Positions 1 through 6,291 of a stretch of 8,012 nucleotides of DNA are shown here, in pieces; within the stretch, counting starts at the first letter, position 1; each line of letters opens with the position of its first letter. The position numbers and the translations under genes are program-made. The notes beneath the pieces are model-generated. The model saw nothing but the letters and a program-made list of their open reading frames with translations. It was not told the DNA's origin and searched no databases. This DNA is from Flavobacterium sp. Its GTDB lineage: Bacteria; Bacteroidota; Bacteroidia; Flavobacteriales; Flavobacteriaceae. The stretch is taken from assembly GCA_023253295.1 (NCBI GenBank), contig JALRGZ010000098.1, forward strand, positions 1 through 8,012. The letters are read 5' to 3'.

Positions 1-13
1 TAATGTGTACGAA

Positions 14-130
14 GTGTGAGGGATAGCAGTGAAAATCCTTTTTATAATGTAGCGATAGCGAAATTATAAAAAGATTGAAACGAATAGCCCGACCTCGTCT
101 CGTCTTTTTTTTGACGAGGCGAGGGCACAC
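14..130 (+). ncRNA. Structured RNA element, copy 1 (possible Flavo-1 family)
   Basis: No protein fits here, but the plus strand folds well. An outer helix pairs GTGTG (14-18) with CACAC (126-130), and an inner basal helix pairs GGG (20-22) with CCC (88-90). The main hairpin pairs 38-48 with 63-73 as 11 perfect pairs around a 14-nt loop (49-62). C37 is then bulged and AT (35-36) pairs with AT (74-75). The core TAGCAGTG (24-31) followed by ATCC, and GAT followed by AACGAAT, recurs in the copy at 6292-6369 with the same bulged C. The sequences of the helices differ between copies while pairing holds, which supports a selected RNA structure. From memory this resembles the flavobacterial Flavo-1 RNA motif, whose function is unknown. 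Plus is the orientation in which the copies match. The 5' limit and any promoter lie at or beyond the left edge, so the boundaries are approximate. Confidence 0.6.
93..124. repeat. 12-bp GC-rich hairpin with T8 loop
   Basis: The arms 93-104 and 113-124 pair over 12 bp with a single T-G mismatch (98/119, a G-U wobble in plus-strand RNA), around a loop of eight T (105-112). It is far richer in GC than its surroundings. It lies exactly between the inner and outer basal helices of the RNA element, so in the folded RNA it would be a side arm of a three-way junction. It is not a standard intrinsic terminator, because the U-run is in the loop and not after the stem. Confidence 0.6.
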
Positions 131-134
131 CCAT

Positions 135-166
135 AAAAAAATCCGACTGCTGATACAATCGGATTT
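135..166 (-). terminator. Rho-independent terminator of the ABC ATPase gene
   Basis: Read on the minus strand, a perfect 8-bp stem (159-166 with 139-146) closes a 12-nt loop and runs straight into seven T (complement of 135-141). It begins 10 bp after the TAA stop of the minus-strand ABC gene. This is a textbook intrinsic terminator for that transcript. Confidence 0.85.
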
Positions 167-175
167 GTGATGTTG

Positions 176-1405
176 TTATTTTATTATTCCTATGGAACCT
201 TCTTTGGATGGAATGAGTTCAAAAATGGAGTTGGGAGCCAAATTAGTTTCAATACGGTGCGAAACATACACAATGGTCATGTTGGATTCCTCTTTGAGCA
301 AATTGATCAATTGGCACACCATAGCCACACTGTCATCGTCCAGTCCTTCCACGGGTTCGTCTAAAATGACCAAAGGCGGATGTTTTAAAACCGAACGTAC
401 AATCATTGCCAGGCGTTGTTGTCCCACCGAAAGGCGTTTGAACATTTGATTTTTTAAATGTTTCATCCCGATAAGTTCCAGCCATTGATCGGCAATATTT
501 TTTTGCAGGGTGGTAGGCAGATCATACAAACCGATAGAATCAAAAAAACCGGAAAGAATCATTTGTTCCAGGGTATGATTTCTGGTAAACAAACTGGTCA
601 TGTTGGTGGCAAAATAACCAATGTTTTTCTTGATATCCCACACACTTTCGCCACTTCCTTTTTTACGTCCAAAAAGGTGTAAATCCTGTCCATAACCCTT
701 TGGACTGTCACCATTTATCAAAGATAAAAGGGTGCTTTTTCCGGAACCATTAGGACCGATTAATTGCCAGAATTCCCCTTGTTGGATGGTCCAGTTGATG
801 TTAGTTACCACAGGACGACCTTCGTAACTAACGGATACATTGTTCATTTGTACCAATATTTTTTGGTGGTATTCGATAGGATGGACCGCATGTGGAATTG
901 CGGATTGTGTGATGATTTTGGTTTCGTGTGGCGTATGCGAAATGTTTTCCAGAACAAAAGCGTCGGAATTGATTTGGCGATTATTCGTAATAAAAGGTAA
1001 TATATCGGTAGCCCGATTGATGAGTTGGACGATTTTGATATGGGAAGCCATTTCTTGTAAAGCTTTGGATAATTCCACGCGGGATGCCTGATCTAAATGA
1101 TCCATCGGATTGTCAAAAATGATAAAATCCGGTTTTTGGGCAATGCAATATTGCAGGAATTTTTTTTTGCGTTGGCCGGACGAAAAAGTGCTTAATTTTC
1201 GGTTGGAATCTACTGCAGTCAATTCAAGATACTGGAATTCTTTTTGAATGAAATGGTCAATAGCTAAATCCGAATATAAAATGCCTTTTAGGGTATTAAA
1301 AGGCGCTAATTCGGCAGTGGCATTTCCGGAAAGAATGGTGTTTATGAATTCTTTTTTATTGATTTGATTGGATAGTAAAATGTTCCAATGGCTGGCAGTA
1401 TTCAT
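176..1405 (-). CDS. ModF/PhrA-type tandem ABC ATPase with degenerate first half
   Basis: A soluble ATP-binding cassette protein of 409 residues with two nucleotide-binding halves and no membrane segment. The C-terminal half (about 182-409) is complete: Walker A GPNGSGKS (217-224), signature LSVGQ (325-329), Walker B LVILDEP (345-351), D-loop EGLD and switch His383. The N-terminal half keeps a signature-like FSSGQ (74-78) and a Walker B-like strand, but Asn99 replaces the catalytic Glu and no GxxGxGKS P-loop is present, so this half probably cannot hydrolyse ATP. The layout matches ModF (molybdate-associated) and PhrA (photorepair-associated) proteins; the true role is unknown and no modABC genes are visible. 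ATG at 1405 is preferred over the adjacent TTG at 1408. The gene lies 246 bp after the phospholipase gene and ends at a strong terminator, so it may have its own promoter, although I found none with both boxes. Confidence 0.88.
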   Translation of the reverse strand: MNTASHWNILLSNQINKKEFINTILSGNATAELAPFNTLKGILYSDLAIDHFIQKEFQYLELTAVDSNRKLSTFSSGQRKKKFLQYCIAQKPDFIIFDNPMDHLDQASRVELSKALQEMASHIKIVQLINRATDILPFITNNRQINSDAFVLENISHTPHETKIITQSAIPHAVHPIEYHQKILVQMNNVSVSYEGRPVVTNINWTIQQGEFWQLIGPNGSGKSTLLSLINGDSPKGYGQDLHLFGRKKGSGESVWDIKKNIGYFATNMTSLFTRNHTLEQMILSGFFDSIGLYDLPTTLQKNIADQWLELIGMKHLKNQMFKRLSVGQQRLAMIVRSVLKHPPLVILDEPVEGLDDDSVAMVCQLINLLKEESNMTIVYVSHRIETNLAPNSIFELIPSKEGSIGIIK

Positions 1406-1489
1406 CAAAAAAGGTTTTTTTATGGAGCGTAAAGATAATAATTAGAAATTAGAAGGCAGAATACAGAAGTCAGCGATAAGGAATTTTGG

Positions 1490-1551
1490 AACACAGATTA
1501 TAGAAATCATATAAATTGTCACAGATTATTCTAATTTTCACAAGCTGTGTT
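1490..1551. repeat. Degenerate CACAGATTAT repeat tract
   Basis: The 10-mer CACAGATTAT occurs at 1492-1501 and again at 1520-1529, a 28-bp spacing, and a shorter CACA follows at 1539-1542. AACACAG (1490-1496) is inverted as CTGTGTT (1545-1551), so the tract is also bounded by a 7-bp inverted repeat. Similar CACAGATT-rich tracts are, from memory, common between genes in flavobacteria. This looks like an eroded intergenic repeat. The remainder of the 246-bp gap (1406-1651) is AT-rich with no clear gene, promoter or terminator. Confidence 0.4.
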
Positions 1552-1651
1552 TAAAAAAAACATTGAAAACCAGATTATACATTTTATAAAAATTGCCAGA
1601 AATAAAGATTATTTTAATTAGTATAATTTTTCTAATCGGTGTTCTAAAAAA

Positions 1652-2422
1652 TTAAAATTCGATATTCAATGATTTGATTTTATGTTCCAATGTTAGGGCA
1701 TAATGATAACTGTATCTGAAAATTTCGTCGGCATTTTTTAGATTGTAAAGGCTAAATTGGCTCATATTAGGTGGTTCGAAATAGAGATGACAGCTATGTG
1801 TTTTTTGTTCAACAGAACTTTTCATAGCCAAATGGAAGCAACGATCCAGAATGTTATTCATACTGACTTTATCGACTTCTTTTTTTATCGAATTGACATA
1901 ACTGCCAATGATGACATCACATTGTCCTAATAAGGGTTCGATAGGGAAATTATTCATAACACCACCATCAACATATAAAGTGTCATTGTAATTTACAGGT
2001 TGGAATAACAAAGGCAGGCAGGAAGAAGCCATGATGGCGTGAGAGAGATTACCTGAGTTAAAATAGACTAATTCGCCTTTTAAGATATCAGTTGCAGTAA
2101 TGTATAGAGGAATTTCTAAATCTTCGAATGAGTTTTTAGGAAAGCATTCTGAATAAATATCGTGGAATCCCTTCATGGCAAAGAGTCCTTGTCTTTTGAT
2201 TAACAAATTTGAAAAACTAAAGATTTGTCCTTTTTTTAGAATGTTCAAAATTTCTGTAGCCGAATAACCCGCAGCATAAAAAGCACCTGCAATGGCACCT
2301 GCACTGGTTCCGGATACAATGGAAGCTTTGATTCCAAATTCCTCTAATGCTTTGAGTAATCCTAAGTGGGCAATACCTCGGGCACCGCCTCCGGAAAATA
2401 CAATTCCTACTTTAGTTTTCAT
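1652..2422 (-). CDS. Patatin-like phospholipase (RssA/YlbK type)
   Basis: A 256-residue patatin-family acyl hydrolase, expected to cleave acyl esters of phospholipids or other lipids with a Ser-Asp dyad. All family motifs are present: oxyanion-hole glycine loop GGGARG (11-16), nucleophile elbow GTSAG (38-42) with catalytic Ser40, and DGG (152-154) with catalytic Asp152. The protein has no signal peptide or membrane segment, and its length fits the short cytoplasmic RssA/YlbK/YchK group rather than long outer-membrane patatins. The ATG at 2422 lies five residues before the first beta strand (VGIVFSGGG), which is usual for the family, so the start is well supported. It lies on the same strand as the thioesterase gene upstream but is separated from it by a palindromic repeat. 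The natural substrate cannot be read from the sequence. Confidence 0.92.
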   Translation of the reverse strand: MKTKVGIVFSGGGARGIAHLGLLKALEEFGIKASIVSGTSAGAIAGAFYAAGYSATEILNILKKGQIFSFSNLLIKRQGLFAMKGFHDIYSECFPKNSFEDLEIPLYITATDILKGELVYFNSGNLSHAIMASSCLPLLFQPVNYNDTLYVDGGVMNNFPIEPLLGQCDVIIGSYVNSIKKEVDKVSMNNILDRCFHLAMKSSVEQKTHSCHLYFEPPNMSQFSLYNLKNADEIFRYSYHYALTLEHKIKSLNIEF

Positions 2423-2448
2423 GGTTAAATATCATTTATAGTTTTTTA

Positions 2449-2522
2449 TGTCAGTCTGAGCCTGTCGAAGACTTAATTTAGAATTAAAGTATGAGCTGCA
2501 CTTCGACAAGCTCAGTATGACA
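2449..2522. repeat. REP-like long palindrome with 22-nt arms
   Basis: The arms 2449-2470 and 2501-2522 are inverted copies matching at 19 of 22 positions, with the core CTGAGC-TGTCGAAG. The 30-nt centre has a smaller imperfect inverted repeat (ACTTAATT and AATTAAAGT). From memory, palindromes with this CTGAGCTTGTCGAAG core are scattered widely between genes in flavobacteria. It fills most of the 115-bp gap between the thioesterase and phospholipase genes and starts 15 bp after the thioesterase stop. It could end or stabilise that transcript as an RNA hairpin, but there is no T-run typical of an intrinsic terminator. Confidence 0.75.
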
Positions 2523-2537
2523 TCGTTATATAACTTC

Positions 2538-2975
2538 TTACGACTCGATAAAATCCTCACTTTTTGGGATACTTGAAAGGGCATTGACAGCTATTTCCGG
2601 AACGGGGTCAATTAGTTTACGTAATTTGGTATCCATCCAGGCGCCGTCAACTGTAAGTGTAGCGCAAAGTAAATTGTCTTCGGTGCGAAATTCATGTGAA
2701 ATAGACCAACGGGAAGCATCGACTCTCATTTTAGCAATAGTGGTATGAATGTAAACCGAATCACCTTGTTTTATTTCTTTTCTAAATATACATTCTTCTC
2801 TAAATAATACGGGACCAAAATGCATTTTTTGAAAGACTTTGAGGTTTAGTCCCAGACTGTCCAAAATTTCCATTCGGTGTTGGGCGGCACAATCGTAATA
2901 TACACTATGGCGCACATGAAAATTTGGGTCTAAATCGGCCCAACGAAAAGTAAGATGCTTGCTAAAAGAGGTCAT
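2538..2975 (-). CDS. Acyl-CoA thioesterase, 4HBT hotdog-fold family
   Basis: A 145-residue cytoplasmic protein with the hotdog pattern of 4-hydroxybenzoyl-CoA thioesterase-like enzymes, which hydrolyse acyl-CoA thioesters. The N-terminal motif RWADLDPNFHVRHSVYYD (11-28) corresponds to the family pattern with an acidic residue in the first loop (Asp14 or Asp16), His20-Val21 and a paired Tyr before the central helix. This copy has HVRHSVYY where many members have HVNNxxY. The later strand ending LTVDGAWMD (107-115) is the usual last core strand. Length is normal for a single-domain member. The ATG at 2975 is the natural start because the first strand (HLTFRWADLD) follows directly. No convincing TAnnTTTG promoter was found in the 189 bp upstream, and the substrate is unknown. 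Confidence 0.85.
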   Translation of the reverse strand: MTSFSKHLTFRWADLDPNFHVRHSVYYDCAAQHRMEILDSLGLNLKVFQKMHFGPVLFREECIFRKEIKQGDSVYIHTTIAKMRVDASRWSISHEFRTEDNLLCATLTVDGAWMDTKLRKLIDPVPEIAVNALSSIPKSEDFIES

Positions 2976-3106
2976 TTTTATAGTTTAAATTTATAATACA
3001 GTAATAATTGAATGAAGTGGATTTTAAAAAAGAAGCTTCTATTCGTAAATTTAAGGAATTCTAATTTATATCTGAAAAAATCTTGCTTGTTATTAAAAAT
3101 TGAGTC

Positions 3107-3139
3107 AAAAAAAGCGATTTCTGTTTTTGAAATCGCTTT
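3107..3139 (-). terminator. Rho-independent terminator of the serine hydrolase gene
   Basis: On the minus strand, a perfect 11-bp stem (3129-3139 with 3111-3121) closes a 7-nt loop and leads into a run of seven T (complement of 3107-3113; the run overlaps the stem base). It starts 26 bp after the stop codon of the serine hydrolase gene. It separates the upstream group 3165-6137 from the thioesterase gene. The remaining gap (2976-3106) is AT-rich with no recognisable element. Confidence 0.88.
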
Positions 3140-3164
3140 GGAATTTTTTAATAATTAAAATGTC

Positions 3165-4448
3165 TTAATCATCAATGGCTTGTTCAGCTAAAAGTTGGAA
3201 TTTCCAGCCGGTGTTGTCAGATGTCCTTTGTGTTTGTTTTAGGATAATCCCAATTAATTCTTCTTTCGGGTCAGCAAAATATTGGGTGTTGAAATAACCA
3301 CCCCAGTTAAAAGTCCCAGCGCTTCCCTGACCGCCTAAATCTTCGCCCATTTGATTCAAAATTCGGAACCCTAAGCCATGACCTGCATCGGTTTTGCTCC
3401 AGATTTCTCCAATTTGGTTTGAAAGCATAAATTGAACAGTGGTACGGCTTAGTAATCGGATGCCGTTATATTCGCCTTTGTTTAAAAACATTTGAAGGAA
3501 AGTAGCATAATCTTTGGCAGTGCTCGATAATCCTGCACCACCGGAAAAGAAAGTTTTAGCTCCTTTAATTGGATAATTGGTGTCGTAAAAAGTAGTTGGA
3601 AACGGAATCCATTTTCCATTTTCTTTGGTTTGAACCGTAACCAATCGGTTGGATTTAGATTCAGGTAGATAAAAATAGGTGTCATTCATTCCTAATGGCT
3701 CAAAAATATGTGTTCTGTAATATTCGTCCATTGGCATACCTGACATAATTTCAATAAAATATCCAATAACATCTAGTCCTTCACTGTAAGTGAATTTTTC
3801 TCCGGGATTGTGGTGTAGAGGCAATTTGGCTAATTTTTTTACACTTTCGGCTATGCTAATTTTGTTTGTAGTAAATAAATCGGTTACACCTGCATCTTGG
3901 TATATTTTTTTAAAACGGGAATCGCCATCAATTTGACCGTATCCAATTCCGGAAGTGTGAGTAATTAAATCACGAATGGTGATTTCTCTCTTTGCAGCTT
4001 TGATTGTGTATTTTCCATCTGGATATAAGGAATCTAAAACCTGCGGATTTTTGAATTCAGGAATGTATTTTGAAATAGGATCATCCAGTTTGAATTTTCC
4101 CTCTTCCCAAAGCATCATAACGGCTGTAGTGGTTATGGCTTTAGTTTGTGATGCGATTCTGAAAATGGCATCCGTATTTAGTTTTTTAGAAGAATTGTTG
4201 TCGGCCATTCCAAAAGTTTTCAGATAAACAATTTTTCCTTTGCGAGCAACAAGTGCTACAGCACCGGGAATTTCTGAATCGGCAACGGCTTTGTTAAGCA
4301 TTTGGTCGATACGTTCTAATCTTTCTTTTGACATGCCAACACTTTCGGGAGAGGCTTCTGTAAGTTTTGGGCTGTTTTTTATAGAATGGGTTTGGGCAAA
4401 CGAGCTAAAACTCCAAACGCTAAAAAGTGTTACTAGTATTTTTTTCAT
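3165..4448 (-). CDS. Periplasmic class C beta-lactamase-like serine hydrolase
   Basis: A 427-residue secreted serine hydrolase of the beta-lactamase class C/EstB/penicillin-binding-protein family. Residues 1-19 are a Sec signal peptide (KK, hydrophobic core, SFA then Gln20), so the enzyme should act in the periplasm. The nucleophile motif is SQTK (Ser100 to Lys103). The second motif is Tyr221-Ser-Glu223, where true beta-lactamases have YxN. The third motif appears to be Trp382-Gly-Gly384 in place of KTG, as in many esterase-like members. HTSGIGY (164-170) and the SGGAGLSST block (302-310) are also family-typical. These features point to an esterase, D-aminopeptidase or transesterase rather than to antibiotic resistance; the substrate is unknown. 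The gene follows the DUF1398 gene after 36 bp and ends at a strong terminator, so it may be last in an operon. Confidence 0.9.
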   Translation of the reverse strand: MKKILVTLFSVWSFSSFAQTHSIKNSPKLTEASPESVGMSKERLERIDQMLNKAVADSEIPGAVALVARKGKIVYLKTFGMADNNSSKKLNTDAIFRIASQTKAITTTAVMMLWEEGKFKLDDPISKYIPEFKNPQVLDSLYPDGKYTIKAAKREITIRDLITHTSGIGYGQIDGDSRFKKIYQDAGVTDLFTTNKISIAESVKKLAKLPLHHNPGEKFTYSEGLDVIGYFIEIMSGMPMDEYYRTHIFEPLGMNDTYFYLPESKSNRLVTVQTKENGKWIPFPTTFYDTNYPIKGAKTFFSGGAGLSSTAKDYATFLQMFLNKGEYNGIRLLSRTTVQFMLSNQIGEIWSKTDAGHGLGFRILNQMGEDLGGQGSAGTFNWGGYFNTQYFADPKEELIGIILKQTQRTSDNTGWKFQLLAEQAIDD

Positions 4449-4484
4449 GGTGGGTTGATATGGAAAAATTGATTTAATATAAAT

Positions 4485-4874
4485 TTATTCAGGGATTTTT
4501 TCAATTAGAATAGGGGTGTTTGAGCTATCATAATAAGTACAAGTCATTTCGATAATATCCACACGCCATTTAGCAATACCACATACAGCGGCATGTTGGC
4601 AAAAAGTAGGATAATCAGTTTGACCATCCTGATGCATGACCAAAAACTCAATGAAACGTTCTTTGTTGGCAACAGCAGCAATCGGAATAGCATCGTATTT
4701 TTTTTCGCTACTTACTTCAAAGTCGTTGTCTCCATAATAGGAAACACGTCCATCGGTTACAATGGTGTCATAACCTTTTACGCCCAGATTAATTAAGTCC
4801 TGAATATAATTGGGGAAATCGGCTCCGGTTTTTACTTTGGCATGCGCCGCTTTAATTTGATCTATAGTAAACAT
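4485..4874 (-). CDS. DUF1398 family protein, function unknown
   Basis: A 129-residue soluble protein that I recognise as DUF1398 (YbcV-like). Family-typical blocks are the N-terminal helix with VKTGADFPNYIQDL (14-27), LGVKGYDTIVTDGRVSYYG (30-48), HQDGQTDYPTFCQHAA (81-96) and the end KWRVDIIEMTCTYYDSSN (102-119). Length is normal. It has no signal peptide or membrane segment. Cys92, Cys98 and Cys112 together with His81 and His94 are notable, but no metal site is established. Some databases call the family phage envelope protein, a label with little support. The ATG at 4874 directly precedes the conserved first helix. It has its own candidate -7 promoter box 22 bp upstream and lies between the LprI-like and serine hydrolase genes. 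No function should be inferred from the neighbours. Confidence 0.85.
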   Translation of the reverse strand: MFTIDQIKAAHAKVKTGADFPNYIQDLINLGVKGYDTIVTDGRVSYYGDNDFEVSSEKKYDAIPIAAVANKERFIEFLVMHQDGQTDYPTFCQHAAVCGIAKWRVDIIEMTCTYYDSSNTPILIEKIPE

Positions 4875-4896
4875 TGTAATTATTTTTTTAGGTTTT

Positions 4897-4904
4897 CAAA
4901 TATA
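4897..4904 (-). promoter_or_regulatory. Candidate -7 promoter box for the DUF1398 gene
   Basis: The minus strand reads TATATTTG, an exact match to the Bacteroidota -7 consensus TAnnTTTG, 22 bp before the DUF1398 start codon in a 50-bp gap. No TTG is seen at the expected -33 distance, so this is a partial match. If real, it would allow transcription of the DUF1398 and serine hydrolase genes apart from the channel gene. Confidence 0.35.
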
Positions 4905-4924
4905 GGTTAAAATGGGTAATTGTT

Positions 4925-5284
4925 TTATCGGGATTCTTCTTTTAAAATAGAATTCAAATCATTGATTCTTTGTCTGGTTTTTTCTTCCAAACAATTATAA
5001 AAAATTAAAGGTTGAATGCTTCCGCCTTTGTATTGTTCGATTTCGAAATTACAATGCGAATCACGAAATTTTAGCCAATCCTTTTGAGCTTTAATAAAAA
5101 GCGTTTTTTCTGATTCGCTTAAAATTTTTAAGACTTTTTGATAGACTTTATTTAGTTCAGTATCGGCCTTTTTATAGCTAGTAATGGCGGTTTGATTCAT
5201 TTTGGCTTGTGTTTGCGCGTTTAATTTGAAATTATTTGCACAGCTAATAAAAAATAGGAGGAATGTGTATCTTAAAATCATCAT
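4925..5284 (-). CDS. LprI/DUF1311-family exported protein
   Basis: A 119-residue exported protein with one LprI (DUF1311, YecT-like) domain. Known members include the mycobacterial lysozyme inhibitor LprI, but inhibition has not been shown for most of the family. Visible hallmarks are SYKKADTELNKVYQKVL (36-52), the helix ending AQKDWLKFRDSHC (66-78), GGSIQPL (87-93) and the second cysteine in NCLEEKTRQR (97-106). Cys78 and Cys98 are the likely disulphide pair. The N-terminus is a signal sequence. It may be cut after LNA (21-23), leaving Gln24, or at a lipobox-like FISC (12-15), which would make a lipoprotein; the first is slightly favoured. Two ATG codons in a row (5284 and 5281) could both start it. 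It begins only 7 bp after the channel gene stop, so the two are very probably one operon. Confidence 0.85.
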   Translation of the reverse strand: MMILRYTFLLFFISCANNFKLNAQTQAKMNQTAITSYKKADTELNKVYQKVLKILSESEKTLFIKAQKDWLKFRDSHCNFEIEQYKGGSIQPLIFYNCLEEKTRQRINDLNSILKEESR

Positions 5285-5291
5285 CTAAATT

Positions 5292-6137
5292 TTAGTTTTC
5301 TTTATTCTTAATCGTTATTTCTCTTTGCGGAAAAGGAATAGAAATACCTTCCTGATCAAAGCGTTTTTTGATGCTTTGTAATAAATCGCAGTACATAATA
5401 AAACCGTCACCATGATTTTTAGCCCAGGCCCATGCTTTTAGATTTACACTTGAATCGGCCAGAGCGATAACTCTGGCAACGACTAAAGGGGTGTTGTTTG
5501 CAATATTTTCAGGAGTTCGGGTGTCAATAAATAAAGGATGTTTTGCCACTTCGTCCTGCATGATGGCTAGCGCTTTTTCGATGTCATCTTCATAACCAAT
5601 CCCTATTTCGATACCTTTGCAACATTTGGTATCCTGCATATTGGTGTTTTGAATGATTCCGCTGCTTATCACCGAATTAGGGATAATGATTCTGTTGTTT
5701 TCAACGTCTTTTAAAACTACTTGTCTTAAGTTAATATCTTCTACAATTCCGGTGAAATTGTTAATTGTGATTCGGTCGTTGATGCGAAAGGGTTTGAAAA
5801 TGACCAGAAATATACCACTCATGATATTGCTTAAAGCTTGTTGGGATGCTAAACCGGCAATTAAGGAAATGACTCCGGCACCTGCCAATAAGGAGTGTCC
5901 GATGATTTTGAATTCGGGAATCTGAATCAGGGCAAAGGAAATTCCCAGAATATAAATCACAGTAATAATTAAATGCTTTAGGAATTTGAATCCTGTGATG
6001 TCAAAATCTTTATGTTCTAATCCGCGATAGAGAAAACGTTTCAGGATTTTATCGACAATAGCTCCCAGAAGGAAAGTGAAGCCAAGAATTAACAGTATTG
6101 TAGTAAGTAATTTTAGATCTGTTTTTAGGTTTAACAT
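5292..6137 (-). CDS. MscS-family mechanosensitive ion channel
   Basis: A 281-residue inner-membrane channel of the small-conductance mechanosensitive family, which opens under membrane tension to release solutes during hypo-osmotic shock. Three hydrophobic helices are seen at about 8-28, 53-73 and 80-115. The third is the pore helix, rich in Gly and Ala (LLAGAGVISLIAGLASQQALSN), and leads into FKPFRINDRI (114-123) and the beta domain with its conserved PNSVISSGIIQN (153-164). The C-terminal alpha-beta domain ends with FDQEGISIPFPQREI (260-274), a family signature. Its length is close to E. coli MscS (286 residues), so no extra sensor domain is present. The ATG at 6137 puts a short amphipathic stretch before the first helix. 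It is the first gene of the minus-strand group and is divergent from dnaK. No full promoter was found upstream. Confidence 0.93.
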   Translation of the reverse strand: MLNLKTDLKLLTTILLILGFTFLLGAIVDKILKRFLYRGLEHKDFDITGFKFLKHLIITVIYILGISFALIQIPEFKIIGHSLLAGAGVISLIAGLASQQALSNIMSGIFLVIFKPFRINDRITINNFTGIVEDINLRQVVLKDVENNRIIIPNSVISSGIIQNTNMQDTKCCKGIEIGIGYEDDIEKALAIMQDEVAKHPLFIDTRTPENIANNTPLVVARVIALADSSVNLKAWAWAKNHGDGFIMYCDLLQSIKKRFDQEGISIPFPQREITIKNKEN

Positions 6138-6231
6138 GTTGAGTGTTTTTTTGATTTCTTAAAATTATGAAAATGTGATGAAATCTTAGATGGGTTTTTA
6201 AAAATTACTTCTGCTAATATACTATATGTAA

Positions 6232-6262
6232 TTGTCTTTGTTTAATGCCGATAGTATGTTTG
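6232..6262 (+). promoter_or_regulatory. Housekeeping (Bacteroidota sigma-A type) promoter
   Basis: TTG at 6232-6234 and TATGTTTG at 6255-6262, with a 20-bp spacer, match the Bacteroidota -33/-7 promoter (TTG, about 17-23 bp, TAnnTTTG). Transcription would start near 6268-6270, some 25 bases before the structured RNA at 6292. It could therefore express that RNA alone or read through into dnaK with a leader of about 300 nt. Confidence 0.55.
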
Positions 6263-6291
6263 AAAATTATATTTGATTGGAGTTGAGTTTT

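Noticed and set aside
311..328. TTGGCAC resembling a sigma-54 -24 box
   Set aside because: It is inside the ABC coding region, the -12 part reads AGCCA instead of TTGC, and no gene starts downstream on that strand.
192..1091. Several short plus-strand open frames
   Set aside because: They are antisense to the ABC ATPase gene and their translations show no domain or normal composition.
1406..1408. TTG start one codon upstream of the ABC gene ATG
   Set aside because: The adjacent ATG at 1405 is the ordinary choice, and nothing in the upstream sequence favours TTG.
3482..4458. Short open frames overlapping the serine hydrolase gene on both strands
   Set aside because: The serine hydrolase frame carries a signal peptide and catalytic motifs; the others are shadows.
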